Assembly (NCBI GenBank): GCA_008668235.1 | Contig: RQCP01000010.1 | Location: 38,839-102,838, forward strand | DNA length: 64,000 nucleotides | Direction of reading: 5' to 3' | Source of the DNA: Collinsella aerofaciens | GTDB taxonomy: Bacteria > Actinomycetota > Coriobacteriia > Coriobacteriales > Coriobacteriaceae | Shown: positions 50,531 through 60,810 of the stretch, piece after piece | How the letters are laid out: each line of letters opens with the position of its first letter | How positions within the stretch are numbered: position 1 is the stretch's first letter | Notes under the pieces: generated by a model | Told to the model about the DNA's origin: nothing | Database searches by the model: none | What the model saw: only the letters and a program-made list of their open reading frames with translations | Position numbers and translations under genes: made by a program

Positions 50531-51346
50531 TTAGCTGTGGCGGTACTCGGCGATGATGAAGTCGATGTCGATTTGAAGGGTGTCCAAGTTTGCCAGGCGC
50601 TCTTTGTCGGCAGGGCGCGTGCGGTAGTAGTACGGCGTCATCTGGAACACCGCCTCGATGTCCGCCTGGGTCTGAAGCGTAATATTCGCAGACACCCGCT
50701 GCGTTCCGACCAACTCGAGCTCGGTGGTCTGCGGCAGCTTCTCGTCATTAAGATATGGCGTGTCGTAGAGCACCTCTTTGAGCCCAAAGAGATGACGAGC
50801 ACCCGGTACCACGGTATAGAGTGAACCCTCTGGCGCCAGCACGCGGGCAAACTCGCGCTCGTTAAAGGGAGCAAAGAGTTCGGTCACCATATCGAAGGCG
50901 CCATCGGCCACGGGGATGTCCTTCATGTTGGCCACGAAGTAGGTCGCATCGCCGCGCTTGGCGGCAAGGCGCACCATCTCTTTGCCCAGGTCAAAGCCGT
51001 AAGCATCCACGCCCGGCACCGCGCCCATAGCACTCGTGTAATACCCCTCGCCACAGCAAATGTCGAGCAAGGGCAGCGGCTTGTCCGACGTAGCCGCGCA
51101 CCGCTGAGCTCGTTCGCGCACGAGCTCGACCATCGTATCGCGCAACGGCGCATAGTAACCGCGGTTCAGAAAGTCGCGACGGCTGCGCGCCTGTGACTTG
51201 GGATCGCCCATGGAGTCGCCGCTCTTGGACGAGCGCAGTAGATATAGATAGCCCTCGCGCGCACGGTCAAACCGGTGTCCGCCCGCACATGCAGCACCGC
51301 GCTCATTGTCCACCAACGGCTCATGGCAAACGGGACACAACAACAT
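50531..51346 (-). CDS. rlmA: 23S rRNA (guanine-745-N1)-methyltransferase RlmA-like
   Basis: A 271-residue methyltransferase with an N-terminal zinc finger (CPVCHEPL…CAGGH, residues 4-24), GYLYLLRSSKSGDSMGD, and the SAM loop LLDICCGEGYYTSAMG. The RlmA region follows (VTELFAPFNEREFARVLAPEGSLY, VVPGARHLFGLKEVLYD). It modifies 23S rRNA, or is related to the TlrB/macrolide-resistance branch. The start ATG 51346 has AAGGAGTTGCC upstream. Confidence 0.88.
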   Translation of the reverse strand: MLLCPVCHEPLVDNERGAACAGGHRFDRAREGYLYLLRSSKSGDSMGDPKSQARSRRDFLNRGYYAPLRDTMVELVRERAQRCAATSDKPLPLLDICCGEGYYTSAMGAVPGVDAYGFDLGKEMVRLAAKRGDATYFVANMKDIPVADGAFDMVTELFAPFNEREFARVLAPEGSLYTVVPGARHLFGLKEVLYDTPYLNDEKLPQTTELELVGTQRVSANITLQTQADIEAVFQMTPYYYRTRPADKERLANLDTLQIDIDFIIAEYRHS

Positions 51347-51402
51347 GGCAACTCCTTAGCGCGAACAACACAACGCCCACCATTGTCGCACGCCTTCCCC
51401 AC

Positions 51403-51460
51403 CTAGTCATTGGGGACGTTCTTAAATGACTAGTCGTTTAAGAACGTCCCCAACGACTAG
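51403..51460. repeat. 58-bp dispersed palindrome (copy 2)
   Basis: CTAGTCATTGGGGACGTTCTTAA and TTAAGAACGTCCCCAACGACTAG are the arms, with GACTAGTC at the centre. The same GGGGACGTTCTT palindrome occurs at 11473-11532. A decayed relative (AAGAACGTCCCT) follows near 51501. Confidence 0.85.
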
Positions 51461-51589
51461 TTAGAAGAGATAAGGAGTGTCCCCAGCTGCCGACAGAAAA
51501 AGAACGTCCCTAAGTGCCGGCTGGTTGCATTAGGAGTATCATCGTCTGCGCAAATAAGCACGGAAAAGCATATTAGAGATTGAGAGCGT

Positions 51590-52972
51590 ATGGCTGACAC
51601 CGCATCTAAGCACATTGACATGACCACCGGATCGCTGTGGCGCAATATTCCCCTGTTCGCCTTCCCCGTGGCCGCCACGAGCATCTTAGAGCAGCTGTCG
51701 AACCTCATCGCCACGGTCATCATCGGTAATTTCTCGGGCGACCAGGGAACCCTCGCCATGGCGGCGGTCGGCTCTAATGTTCCGCTTACCAGCCTTATGC
51801 TCAACCTGTTTATTGGCATGTCGCTTGGCTCCAACGTGGTCATCGCCAACGCTATCGGCCGCAACGATCAGAACATGGTCAAACGCGCCGTCCATACCTC
51901 GATTTTAATGGCGCTCGTGGGCTTTGTCGTCATCGCGCTGGGCGAGATCTTTGCCGAGCCCATGCTCACCGCGCTCAACGTTCCCGCCGAAACCATGCCG
52001 CTCGCCTCGCTCTATCTACGCGTCTTTTTGCTGAGCATGCCCTCAATCTTGCTTTACAACTTTGAGGCCGCGATCTTCCGCTCCGTCGGCATCACCCGCA
52101 TGCCGCTGCAGGCACTTGCCGTGTCCACCGTCCTCAACATTGGCCTGGACCTCATCTTTGTCCCCGTACTCCACTGGGGCGTCGCGGGCGTCGCCATCGC
52201 CACCGCCATCGCCTACACCGTCAGCGCCGCTACACTCTTTATCCGCCTGCTCAAGACCGACTCCGTCGTCCGCGTCACCCCGCGCGACCTGGCTATCGAC
52301 CCCGTCGCCCTCAAGCGCATCGTCAAGATTGGCCTGCCCGCCGGCATCCAGAGCGCCGTCTTTGCCGTCGCCAACATCATCATCCAGTCTGCCATCAACA
52401 GCCTGGGCACCGAGGTCATGGCGGCATCGAGCGCCGCCATGAGCCTGGAGTACGTGTGCTACAACCTGCTCAACAGCTTTAGCCAGGCTTGCACCACCTT
52501 TGTGGGACAAAACCACGGTGCCCGCCAGATCGACCGATGCACCAAAACGCTCAAGGTCTGCCTGGTCGAAGGCGGTATCGTCGCGCTCACCACGATTATC
52601 GTTATTGTCGGCCTGGGGCGCGAGATCTTGTCGCTGTTCAACAGCGACCCCAACATCGTCTCGATCGGCTATATCCGCGTGTGTTCGATCTTCCCGGCGT
52701 ACGCCTTTAGCATGTTCTACGAAAACATGTCAGGCTACCTGCGCGGCTTTGGCATCTCGCTCACGCCCGCCCTCATCACCATGATCTGTGTCTGCGGCAT
52801 CCGCTTCTATTGGGTGTTCTGCGTGTTCCCGCACTTCCGCACCTTTGCGAACATCATGATGGTCTACCCCATCAGCCTGGGTACCACGGCGTTCTTTATG
52901 GTCGTGGCGGTACTACTCTGCCACCCGGCACGCACCTATCGCGCCACCCAAGCCAAAGCGACAGCCCGCTAA
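51590..52972 (+). CDS. MATE-family multidrug/metabolite efflux transporter
   Basis: A 460-residue transporter with twelve predicted helices. It starts MTTGSLWRNIPLFAFPVAATSILEQL, followed by the MATE signature LGSNVVIANAIGRND, and has SVGITRMPLQALAVSTVLNIGLDL and FVGQNHGARQIDR in the two halves. It exports cations or drugs by Na+ or H+ exchange. The substrate is not known. No regulator is adjacent; the next gene is a convergent LysR gene. Confidence 0.9.
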   Translation: MADTASKHIDMTTGSLWRNIPLFAFPVAATSILEQLSNLIATVIIGNFSGDQGTLAMAAVGSNVPLTSLMLNLFIGMSLGSNVVIANAIGRNDQNMVKRAVHTSILMALVGFVVIALGEIFAEPMLTALNVPAETMPLASLYLRVFLLSMPSILLYNFEAAIFRSVGITRMPLQALAVSTVLNIGLDLIFVPVLHWGVAGVAIATAIAYTVSAATLFIRLLKTDSVVRVTPRDLAIDPVALKRIVKIGLPAGIQSAVFAVANIIIQSAINSLGTEVMAASSAAMSLEYVCYNLLNSFSQACTTFVGQNHGARQIDRCTKTLKVCLVEGGIVALTTIIVIVGLGREILSLFNSDPNIVSIGYIRVCSIFPAYAFSMFYENMSGYLRGFGISLTPALITMICVCGIRFYWVFCVFPHFRTFANIMMVYPISLGTTAFFMVVAVLLCHPARTYRATQAKATAR

Positions 52973-52999
52973 ACACCGCACTCAACGCCACGCCAGTCA

Positions 53000-53866
53000 T
53001 TAACTGACAATATGCGAGCTCATATAGTCGATAAAGCGCCTCGTGGCGATGGGCATGGTGTCCCAGCTGCGCCAGGCGGCCACAACGTCGCGCGAGGGGG
53101 CATGTACGATGGGCCGCACACGAATATCGGCTCGCATGCCCTCAACGGTACGGCGATACAGCATGCTCACGCCTAGGCCCTCCTCCACCATCGCCATGAT
53201 GGTGTAGTCGTCGGTGACCTCGCTCGTCACGTGCGGCGACAGTCCGTGCGTTGCGAATGCATCGAGCACCAGACTCTGTTCGCCCTCATCCAGCAGCACA
53301 AACGGCTCGGACGCCAAGTCGGCGAGCGTCACCTTTTCCTTTGCCGCCAGCGGATGCGCGGTCGGCAGCAATGCCACCAACTCGTCGTGATAGACCACGC
53401 GCTTCTCGAGCCCAGCGGTAAATCCGCGCGCCGTAAAACAAAAATCAACCACGCCATCGTGCACCCACTGGGCGTTGCGCGTGTAATCGCCCTGCTTGAG
53501 GGTAAAGCGTACGCCCGGGTGCAGCGCACCAAAGTCGCGGATCACACGCGGCAGCACGGTACGACTCACGTTGGTAAACGTCGCGATGCGAATATCGGTC
53601 GACGAAAGCCCCAGCAGCTCCTGGCGCTTGCCCTCGAGCTCGGCCTCGGCGGTCACAATCTGGCGCAGGTACGGCAGATATTGCTTGCCGTCGCGCGTAA
53701 GCGAAACGCCCTGTTTACCGCGCTCGATAAGCGTGGTACCCAGCTCGCGCTCGAGCGCCTTGACGGCCTGGCTCACCGCACTTTGCGTATAGCCCAGCTC
53801 GTCCGCCGCACCCTTAAGACTGCCGCGATCGACCACCATGCAAACAATCTGATACCGCGATGCCAT
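53000..53866 (-). CDS. LysR-family transcriptional regulator
   Basis: A 288-residue LysR protein with an N-terminal HTH (CMVVDRGSLKGAADELGYTQSAVSQAVK) and a sensor domain (DIRIATFTNVSRTVLPRVIRDF). ATG 53866 has GGAGGCGCG just upstream. It is divergent from an EamA transporter gene (54025), as at 16764/17740. The two LysR proteins are related in sequence, so the pairs may be paralogous units for different substrates. Confidence 0.9.
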   Translation of the reverse strand: MASRYQIVCMVVDRGSLKGAADELGYTQSAVSQAVKALERELGTTLIERGKQGVSLTRDGKQYLPYLRQIVTAEAELEGKRQELLGLSSTDIRIATFTNVSRTVLPRVIRDFGALHPGVRFTLKQGDYTRNAQWVHDGVVDFCFTARGFTAGLEKRVVYHDELVALLPTAHPLAAKEKVTLADLASEPFVLLDEGEQSLVLDAFATHGLSPHVTSEVTDDYTIMAMVEEGLGVSMLYRRTVEGMRADIRVRPIVHAPSRDVVAAWRSWDTMPIATRRFIDYMSSHIVS

Positions 53867-54024
53867 CGCGCCTCCACATCAATGCAGCCGTAAAACGTTT
53901 TGCCAGCGCTTTTCGCACCAACTTTAGCGTTTCTTAATCATACTGAAGATACATTCGCTTTACTACATCCAATTCTGGGAGCAGAATCCTTTTTGCGAAA
54001 CCGTTCTGTAACAAAAGGAGTCCC

Positions 54025-54927
54025 ATGGATCGCAAAAAAGCAATCGCGCTCTCATTTTCCGTTCCCGTCGCATGGGGCTTTTCGTATCCCCTCATGAAAA
54101 TCGGCATGGACAGCATGAACGCCACGAGCATCGTCGCGCTACGCTGCATCATCGCCTTTGTGGTCTGCCTGTTGCTCTTCCACAAGCACGCGTTGCGCAT
54201 CAACCGCGACCTTATGGTCCGTGCCGCCATCATCGGCGCCATTATGGCAACCGAGCTCACCTGCATGTGCCTGGGCTCCAGCCTCACCTCCGCCTCCACC
54301 GCCGGCTTTTTGCAGAGCCTGACGGTCGTGATCGTGCCGTTTGCCAACGCCGCCCTGCTGCGTCGCGCCCCCGAGCGCAAAGTGCTCGTCGGCACCGCCA
54401 TCGTCACCTGCGGTATGTTGCTGCTCTCGGGCGCAGACTTTACCAGCCTGAATCCCGGCGCGATCATCATGCTGCTCTCGGCCTTTGTCTACGCCGGACA
54501 CATCATTGTCGCCAAGCGGTTTGTCGAAGAAGTCGACCCGCTGTCCCTGGGCGTTTGGCAGCTGGGCTTTGGCGGCCTGTTCTCGGGCATCGCCGCATGC
54601 GTCTTTGGCGGTTTCACGCTTCCCGGCACGCCGGGCGAGATTGTGGTCGTCGTCGCGCTCGCACTCATCTGCTCTGCCTATGGCTTTATCACCCAGACGC
54701 TCGTGCAGCCCCACGTGCCCGCCGAGACCACCGGCTTCGCCTTCTCGCTCGAGCCGGTCTGCTCCGCCGTCTTCTCGTTTTTCCTGGTCGGCGAGGTCCT
54801 GAGCCCCATCGCCTTCTTTGGCGCCGCCCTCATCCTCACCGGCGTCATGGTGGCAACCGTCAAGCTTCCACGCCTTCGCGCACATGGACAGGCTCGCATG
54901 GCAGGAGCGCCCGAGCACGTCTCGTAG
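54025..54927 (+). CDS. EamA/DMT-family transporter
   Basis: A 300-residue membrane protein with ten helices in two EamA repeats (SFSVPVAWGFSYPLMKIGMD and the second half around LGVWQLGFGGLFSGIAA, ending FFLVGEVLSPIAFFGAALIL). It probably exports a metabolite under the divergent LysR regulator. ATG 54025 has AAAGGAG 7 nt upstream. Substrate unknown. Confidence 0.88.
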   Translation: MDRKKAIALSFSVPVAWGFSYPLMKIGMDSMNATSIVALRCIIAFVVCLLLFHKHALRINRDLMVRAAIIGAIMATELTCMCLGSSLTSASTAGFLQSLTVVIVPFANAALLRRAPERKVLVGTAIVTCGMLLLSGADFTSLNPGAIIMLLSAFVYAGHIIVAKRFVEEVDPLSLGVWQLGFGGLFSGIAACVFGGFTLPGTPGEIVVVVALALICSAYGFITQTLVQPHVPAETTGFAFSLEPVCSAVFSFFLVGEVLSPIAFFGAALILTGVMVATVKLPRLRAHGQARMAGAPEHVS

Positions 54928-55014
54928 ACCCCACTCTTCATACAGCCGTGGCATAAAGGTCTCCGGACGTCTTTACAATAGATACCGACAGAGCATCTGA
55001 CGTAAAGGAGCCCC

Positions 55015-55740
55015 ATGGACGCCGCGACCCGCGACCGCAACATAGCAACTTGGTTGGGCGATGCGCCACAGCCGGTACGTGACACTACGAACCAGCTGCT
55101 CGAGCGCATCGCCCTTTTGCGTGCCGAGCAAACCATCTACCCGGCACAAGACGACATCCTCAATGCCCTCGCCTACACGCCGGCCGACCAGGTCAAGGTC
55201 GTCATCTTGGGTCAAGACCCCTATCACGGACCCAACCAGGCCATGGGGCTGTCGTTCTCGGTCCCCGCGACGCAAACCAAGCTGCCGCCAAGCCTGCGCA
55301 ACATCTATAAGGAGCTCAAAGCCGATCTGGGCTGCCCCATTCCCGCCACGGGAGACCTAACCCCATGGGCACAGCAGGGCGTCTTGCTCCTCAACACTAC
55401 GCTCACCGTGCGCGAGCATGCCGCCAACTCGCACGCCAGACTGGGCTGGAGCACCCTGACCGACTACGTTATCGAACGCTGCTGCCAGCTGCCCCAGCCG
55501 GTAGTCTTTGTGGCATGGGGCCGCTTTGCCCAGCAGATGGTCGAGGGCAAGCTCGCCGCAACTGGTGCGGGCAAGGCAACCGGTAAGTTCTGCCTGGCCT
55601 CTACGCACCCCTCGCCGCTTTCGGCCAACCGTGCCACGGCAGAACTCCCCGCCTTTATGGGGTCGCGCCCCTTCTCCGCTGCCAATCGGCTACTCGAACA
55701 GCACGGCTCGACCCCCGTCAACTGGACTTGTCTCGGCTAA
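55015..55740 (+). CDS. ung: Uracil-DNA glycosylase (family 1)
   Basis: A 241-residue DNA repair enzyme that removes uracil from DNA. Motif A is GQDPYHGPNQAMGLSFSV (catalytic Asp68), then LLNTTLTV and VVFVAWGRFAQQ, and the leucine-loop motif HPSPLSA is present (His). ATG 55015 has AAAGGAG 5 nt upstream. It is a single gene with a terminator directly after it. Confidence 0.95.
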   Translation: MDAATRDRNIATWLGDAPQPVRDTTNQLLERIALLRAEQTIYPAQDDILNALAYTPADQVKVVILGQDPYHGPNQAMGLSFSVPATQTKLPPSLRNIYKELKADLGCPIPATGDLTPWAQQGVLLLNTTLTVREHAANSHARLGWSTLTDYVIERCCQLPQPVVFVAWGRFAQQMVEGKLAATGAGKATGKFCLASTHPSPLSANRATAELPAFMGSRPFSAANRLLEQHGSTPVNWTCLG

Positions 55741-55756
55741 CAATCGATACATCAAA

Positions 55757-55789
55757 AACGCGCCCGACGGCTTTCCATCGGGCGCGTTT
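55757..55789. terminator. Bidirectional terminator between ung and the SDR gene
   Basis: AAACGCGCCCGA and TCGGGCGCGTTT are perfect arms around a 9-nt loop. It ends 2 bp before the SDR stop on the other strand. Confidence 0.85.
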
Positions 55790-55790
55790 C

Positions 55791-56471
55791 CTATTCGGGC
55801 CAAATAAATTGCGTGCGGCCGGCCTCGCCGCCATCGATCAACAGGCTCTGCCCGGTCATAAACCGGTTGGTCACGCCCACAAAGTAGATCCACTCGGCGA
55901 TCTCTTGGGCGGTGGCCCAGCGTTTAAGCGGCGTGAGCTCCATAATCTGGTTCCACAGGTGCTCGTCTTCCATCACGCAACGGTTGAGCGGCGTGATAAC
56001 GCCACCCGGGTCCACACTGTTGGCGATGGCCTGCGGCGCTAGACGGTTTGCAAGGTTCTTGGTGTAGGCGATAACGCCGCCCTTGCTGGCGGCATAGGCG
56101 GGAAACTCCGATCCCGTATGCCCACTCGCCGACCCCACATTGACCACGGATTTGATAGTCGGCGCCGGCTTGGCGGCAAGCCCCTCCCCCACAAAGGCAT
56201 AGCGCTCGGTCACGTTGATGGTGCCACACAGGTTGGCGGCGATGTCGTCGGCCGAATCCTGCGTACCGGCAACGTTCACGATTACCTGAGGCTCAAGGTC
56301 GCCCGGAAACGAGTCCGGCTCGCGGACATCAACGATCAGATGGCGGTAGCGCTCGTGTTCGATCGCCGCCGGCAAAAGATCAAAGCCCACGACCTCGTGA
56401 CCTTCATCCAAAAAGCGCTGCACACACGCGGCTCCGATACCGCCCGAAGCGCCCGTGATCAAAACCCGCAT
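55791..56471 (-). CDS. Short-chain dehydrogenase/reductase
   Basis: A 226-residue SDR. The nucleotide loop is GASGGIGAA (7-15), then NVAGTQD, SVVNVGSASG (Ser), YAASKGGVIAYTKNLA (Tyr-x-x-x-Lys), and the C-terminal MTGQSLLIDGG. It reduces or oxidises an alcohol/ketone with NAD(P)H; the substrate is unknown, though hydroxysteroid dehydrogenases of gut Collinsella belong to this family. The gene begins 9 bp after the stop of the VUT transporter gene, so both are probably on one transcript. Confidence 0.85.
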   Translation of the reverse strand: MRVLITGASGGIGAACVQRFLDEGHEVVGFDLLPAAIEHERYRHLIVDVREPDSFPGDLEPQVIVNVAGTQDSADDIAANLCGTINVTERYAFVGEGLAAKPAPTIKSVVNVGSASGHTGSEFPAYAASKGGVIAYTKNLANRLAPQAIANSVDPGGVITPLNRCVMEDEHLWNQIMELTPLKRWATAQEIAEWIYFVGVTNRFMTGQSLLIDGGEAGRTQFIWPE

Positions 56472-56480
56472 ACTTGCTCC

Positions 56481-57203
56481 TTAGGCGGTTGCGTGGCGCT
56501 CGAGGTACTCGGAGCCCACGTTCTCGCGCTCCCAGCCGCGCACGACCTTGTAGCCCACGGGGCTCAGGAAGACCTCGCACAGCAGCTCGGCAACAGCGCC
56601 GGTCAGCGAGCACATAAGAACCTGCACCCAGGTCCAACCAAAGAACGTGTGGCTCACCACGATGGCAAAGACCAGGTTGTCGATAAACTGGCCAACACCC
56701 GTGGACACATAGGAACGGAAGGCAAAGCTCGCAAAATTATTCTTTTTGAGCATACGGCCGAGCGACTGGTTGAGCGTGGAGTTAACCACGGCAGAAACGA
56801 GCATTGCCAGCGAAGAGCCCAGCACCACGTACCAGGTGCCGCCGATGGTGGTGTTAAGGGCAGTGTTGACCTCGATCATGCCCGTGTCGTAGTAGGCGCC
56901 CCACATGCCGGGCGTGAGCGAGCATGCCCAAAAGCACAGGCTCACGGCCAGGTTGACCAGCAGCGCGAGGATAGAGATTTTGATGGATGCCTTGGCGCCA
57001 AAGCGCTTGCAGATCATGTCCTGGCACAAAAACGAAACCCAGCTCACCACAAAGCCGCAATCGAGCGCCAGATACGGCAGGCTGATAAGCTCCTTGTTGG
57101 CCAGCAGGTTCATCATGATGACGCTCACGAAAAACAGCGAAACCGTTGCCGCGGGAATGCTCCGCAACAGGACCTTGTAGTCCTCCATGACCTTCTTGAT
57201 CAT
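56481..57203 (-). CDS. Queuosine-precursor (VUT/YhhQ-family) transporter
   Basis: A 240-residue membrane protein with about six helices. It matches the VUT/YhhQ family (COG1738), which imports preQ0/preQ1 for queuosine. Signs are the NLLANKELISLPYLALDCGFVVSWVSFL start, ICKRFGAKASIKIS, and GQFIDNLVFAIVVSHTFFG near the end. AAAGGAG lies 6 nt before ATG 57203. A possible preQ1 aptamer precedes it. The SDR gene follows closely; no queuosine synthesis genes are in the window. Confidence 0.85.
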   Translation of the reverse strand: MIKKVMEDYKVLLRSIPAATVSLFFVSVIMMNLLANKELISLPYLALDCGFVVSWVSFLCQDMICKRFGAKASIKISILALLVNLAVSLCFWACSLTPGMWGAYYDTGMIEVNTALNTTIGGTWYVVLGSSLAMLVSAVVNSTLNQSLGRMLKKNNFASFAFRSYVSTGVGQFIDNLVFAIVVSHTFFGWTWVQVLMCSLTGAVAELLCEVFLSPVGYKVVRGWERENVGSEYLERHATA

Positions 57204-57212
57204 TATGTACTC

Positions 57213-57258
57213 CTTTGGTTTTAGGTTTAACGAGCAGGATATCGGACCCGAACTGCTC
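57213..57258 (-). promoter_or_regulatory. Candidate preQ1-type leader
   Basis: On the minus strand GAGCAG (57258-57253) pairs with CTGCTC (57237-57232) around a loop beginning TTCGGGT. An A-rich tail (GTTAAACCTAAAACCAAAGGAG) follows and runs into the ribosome site. This layout and the tail resemble preQ1-I aptamers, and the gene is a queuosine-precursor transporter. The loop differs from well-known examples, so I keep this low. Confidence 0.4.
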
Positions 57259-57359
57259 GGACGCCCCGGTCTTGAGACGACGGTGGGTATGATAGCCGCT
57301 CACACGGCATCAGGCAAGCAAGCGGCGCGGCAGCCCCGCAGGGCCACCGCGCCGATGCG

Positions 57360-58973
<1,614 letters not shown>

Positions 58974-59116
58974 GCGGATCCTTTCTTGCATTGAGTGCAT
59001 TACGTCGTTGTAACCGCACTATTGTAGCCGCGAAATCCCGCTCTAGGGCGCCTATCAGGACAAATTCATCAGATGGAGCTTGGGTAGCAGTCGACGGCGA
59101 CACTCCGCAGCAGTTT

Positions 59117-59414
59117 GTCTCGATCTGTAACATCTAGACGGTTTTTGAACCTCTACCTGTTACAGATTTAGACAAACAGGTGGGCGTCCCAGAAAGATCT
59201 CGATCTGTAACATCTAGCCACTCAAAACGGGTCCATCTGTTACAGATTGAGATATAAGGATAGACGGGTGGCCAATGTCTCGATCTGTAACATCTAGCAG
59301 CCAAAATCTTCTCCAGATGTTACAGATTGAGACAACCAGGTGGGGCCCGCCAGCAAAATCTCAATCTGTAACAGGTAGCCGTCCAAATCGGTTCCAGATG
59401 TTGCAGATTGAGAT
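59117..59414. repeat. Array of four 57-60-bp hairpins with 80-bp spacing
   Basis: Each unit has a left arm TCTCGATCTGTAACATCTAG (last copy slightly changed), a 15-16-bp variable centre, and a right arm close to GATGTTACAGATTGAGA. Units are at 59117-59173, 59196-59253, 59277-59333 and 59358-59414, so starts are about 80 bp apart. The linkers are unlike each other. The gap from 58974 to 59524 contains no gene; this array fills most of it. Confidence 0.9.
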
Positions 59415-59463
59415 GAATGAATGAGCGGACAATCCGTATTTGCCTCTTGCATAACTGTGCATA

Positions 59464-59497
59464 GTGTATATATACTGTGCTTACCGGTTATATACAC
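59464..59497 (+). promoter_or_regulatory. Inverted-repeat operator of the GntR-ABC operon
   Basis: GTGTATATA (59464-59472) and TATATACAC (59489-59497) are exact complements with 16 bp between, 27 bp before the GntR start. A TTGCAT box lies near 59447. YtrA-type GntR repressors bind inverted repeats of this kind near their own start. Confidence 0.65.
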
Positions 59498-59524
59498 GTG
59501 TAGCCCAACAGCTAAGGAGCCGCT

Positions 59525-59905
59525 GTGGACATTATCCTATCCAATTCGAGCGACAAGCCCATCTACGAGCAGATATCCTCGCAGGTCAAAGCTCAAATCC
59601 TTTCGGGCACGCTCGCCGCGGGAGCCAAACTCCCCAGCATCCGCGCACTCGCGAGCGACCTGGGCGTGAGCGTCATCACCACCAAGCGCGCCTACGCCGA
59701 TCTGGAGCAGCTCGGGTTTATCTGCACCGTGCAGGGCAAGGGCTGTTTTGTCGCCGAGGGCAACCAAGAGCTCTTGCGCGAAAACCAGCTCTGCCATATC
59801 GAAGAGCTGCTTACGCAGGCGGCAGAACAAGCCGAAGCCCTGGGCGTCACGCGCGACAAACTGCACGAGATGCTCGACCTGGTAGCCCCCGAAACCATGC
59901 AGTAG
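59525..59905 (+). CDS. YtrA-type GntR transcriptional repressor
   Basis: A 126-residue short GntR protein with only the winged helix and a small C-terminal dimer helix. It has KPIYEQISSQVKAQILSGTLAAGAKLPSIRALASDLGVS and VITTKRAYADLEQLGFI. YtrA proteins repress adjacent ABC transporter genes and are released by cell-envelope stress. The GTG start has AAGGAG 5 nt upstream, and the operator sits just before. The ABC ATPase gene follows 23 bp later. Confidence 0.9.
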   Translation: MDIILSNSSDKPIYEQISSQVKAQILSGTLAAGAKLPSIRALASDLGVSVITTKRAYADLEQLGFICTVQGKGCFVAEGNQELLRENQLCHIEELLTQAAEQAEALGVTRDKLHEMLDLVAPETMQ

Positions 59906-59928
59906 CCATCTGCAAGAAAGGCTATACC

Positions 59929-60810
59929 ATGCAAAACCTTTTAGAACTCAAAGGCATCTCACGCCGTGTGAGCGACCGTTTTTCGCTGCGTGATGTCACG
60001 CTCGCTGTGGAGCCCGGCCAGATCGTCGGCTTTGTGGGCGCAAATGGCGCCGGCAAGACGACGACCATTCGAGCTGCTCTCGGGCTTATAAAGCTCGATG
60101 CCGGCGAGGTGCACCTGTTTGGGCAGCGCTGTGGCACCGGCGCGCCCGATGAGTCGCAACGCCATCTACGCTCCCGCGTCGGTCTTGTCCTGGACACGTG
60201 CCCCTTCCCCTCCACGCTCAAGGTGGGCCAGATCGAGACGCTCGTAGGCCCGGCGTACCCCATGTGGAATCGCGAAACGTTCGCCGGATTCATCGATCGA
60301 TTTGGTCTCGATCCCAAGGCAAAGGTCAAGGACCTCTCCCGTGGCATGGGCATGAAGCTGCAGCTTGCCTGTGCGCTCAGCCACCAGGCCAAACTGCTCG
60401 TTTTGGACGAAGCCACCGCGGGCCTCGATCCCATGGCACGCGAGGAACTACTTGATGAGCTGCTTGCCTTTGTCGCCGACGGCCAGCGCAGCGTGCTGCT
60501 CTCGAGCCACATTACGTCCGACCTCGATCGCGCCGCCGACCGCGTCATCTGCATCGATAACGGCTCGATTGTGTTTGACCTGCCGCGCGAGGACATTACC
60601 GACCGCGCCGGCATCGCCCACTGCACCCAAGCACAGGCCGCCGAGCTTATGGCTTGCGTCGAAGGCGCCCGCGCCGCCCACCACGCCTACAGTGTGGACG
60701 TGCTCGTGCCCAACCGCCGCGAAACGCTCGAGGCCTTTCCCGAGATTCCCTGCGATCGGGCAACCATTGATGACTATCTGCGCCTCATGCTGAAAGGGGC
60801 TTCGAAATGA
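59929..60810 (+). CDS. ABC transporter ATP-binding protein
   Basis: A 293-residue ABC ATPase. Walker A is GANGAGKTT, the signature is LSRGMGMKLQLACAL and Walker B is LLVLDEATAGLDP. A C-terminal extension follows the ATPase core. It overlaps the permease gene by 4 bp (ATGA). With YtrA-type control upstream, this is an envelope-stress or peptide export system like BcrA/YtrB. Its substrate is not known. Confidence 0.92.
   Translation: MQNLLELKGISRRVSDRFSLRDVTLAVEPGQIVGFVGANGAGKTTTIRAALGLIKLDAGEVHLFGQRCGTGAPDESQRHLRSRVGLVLDTCPFPSTLKVGQIETLVGPAYPMWNRETFAGFIDRFGLDPKAKVKDLSRGMGMKLQLACALSHQAKLLVLDEATAGLDPMAREELLDELLAFVADGQRSVLLSSHITSDLDRAADRVICIDNGSIVFDLPREDITDRAGIAHCTQAQAAELMACVEGARAAHHAYSVDVLVPNRRETLEAFPEIPCDRATIDDYLRLMLKGASK

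Noticed and set aside
59117..59414. CRISPR array
   Set aside because: Units are about 57 bp and are inverted repeats rather than short direct repeats. Linkers of about 22-25 bp are not uniform spacers, and no cas genes are near.
59464..60810. A 448-codon open frame that runs through the GntR region into the ABC ATPase
   Set aside because: The first part is out of frame with the obvious GntR gene. The ABC ATPase has its own start at 59929 with a ribosome site.
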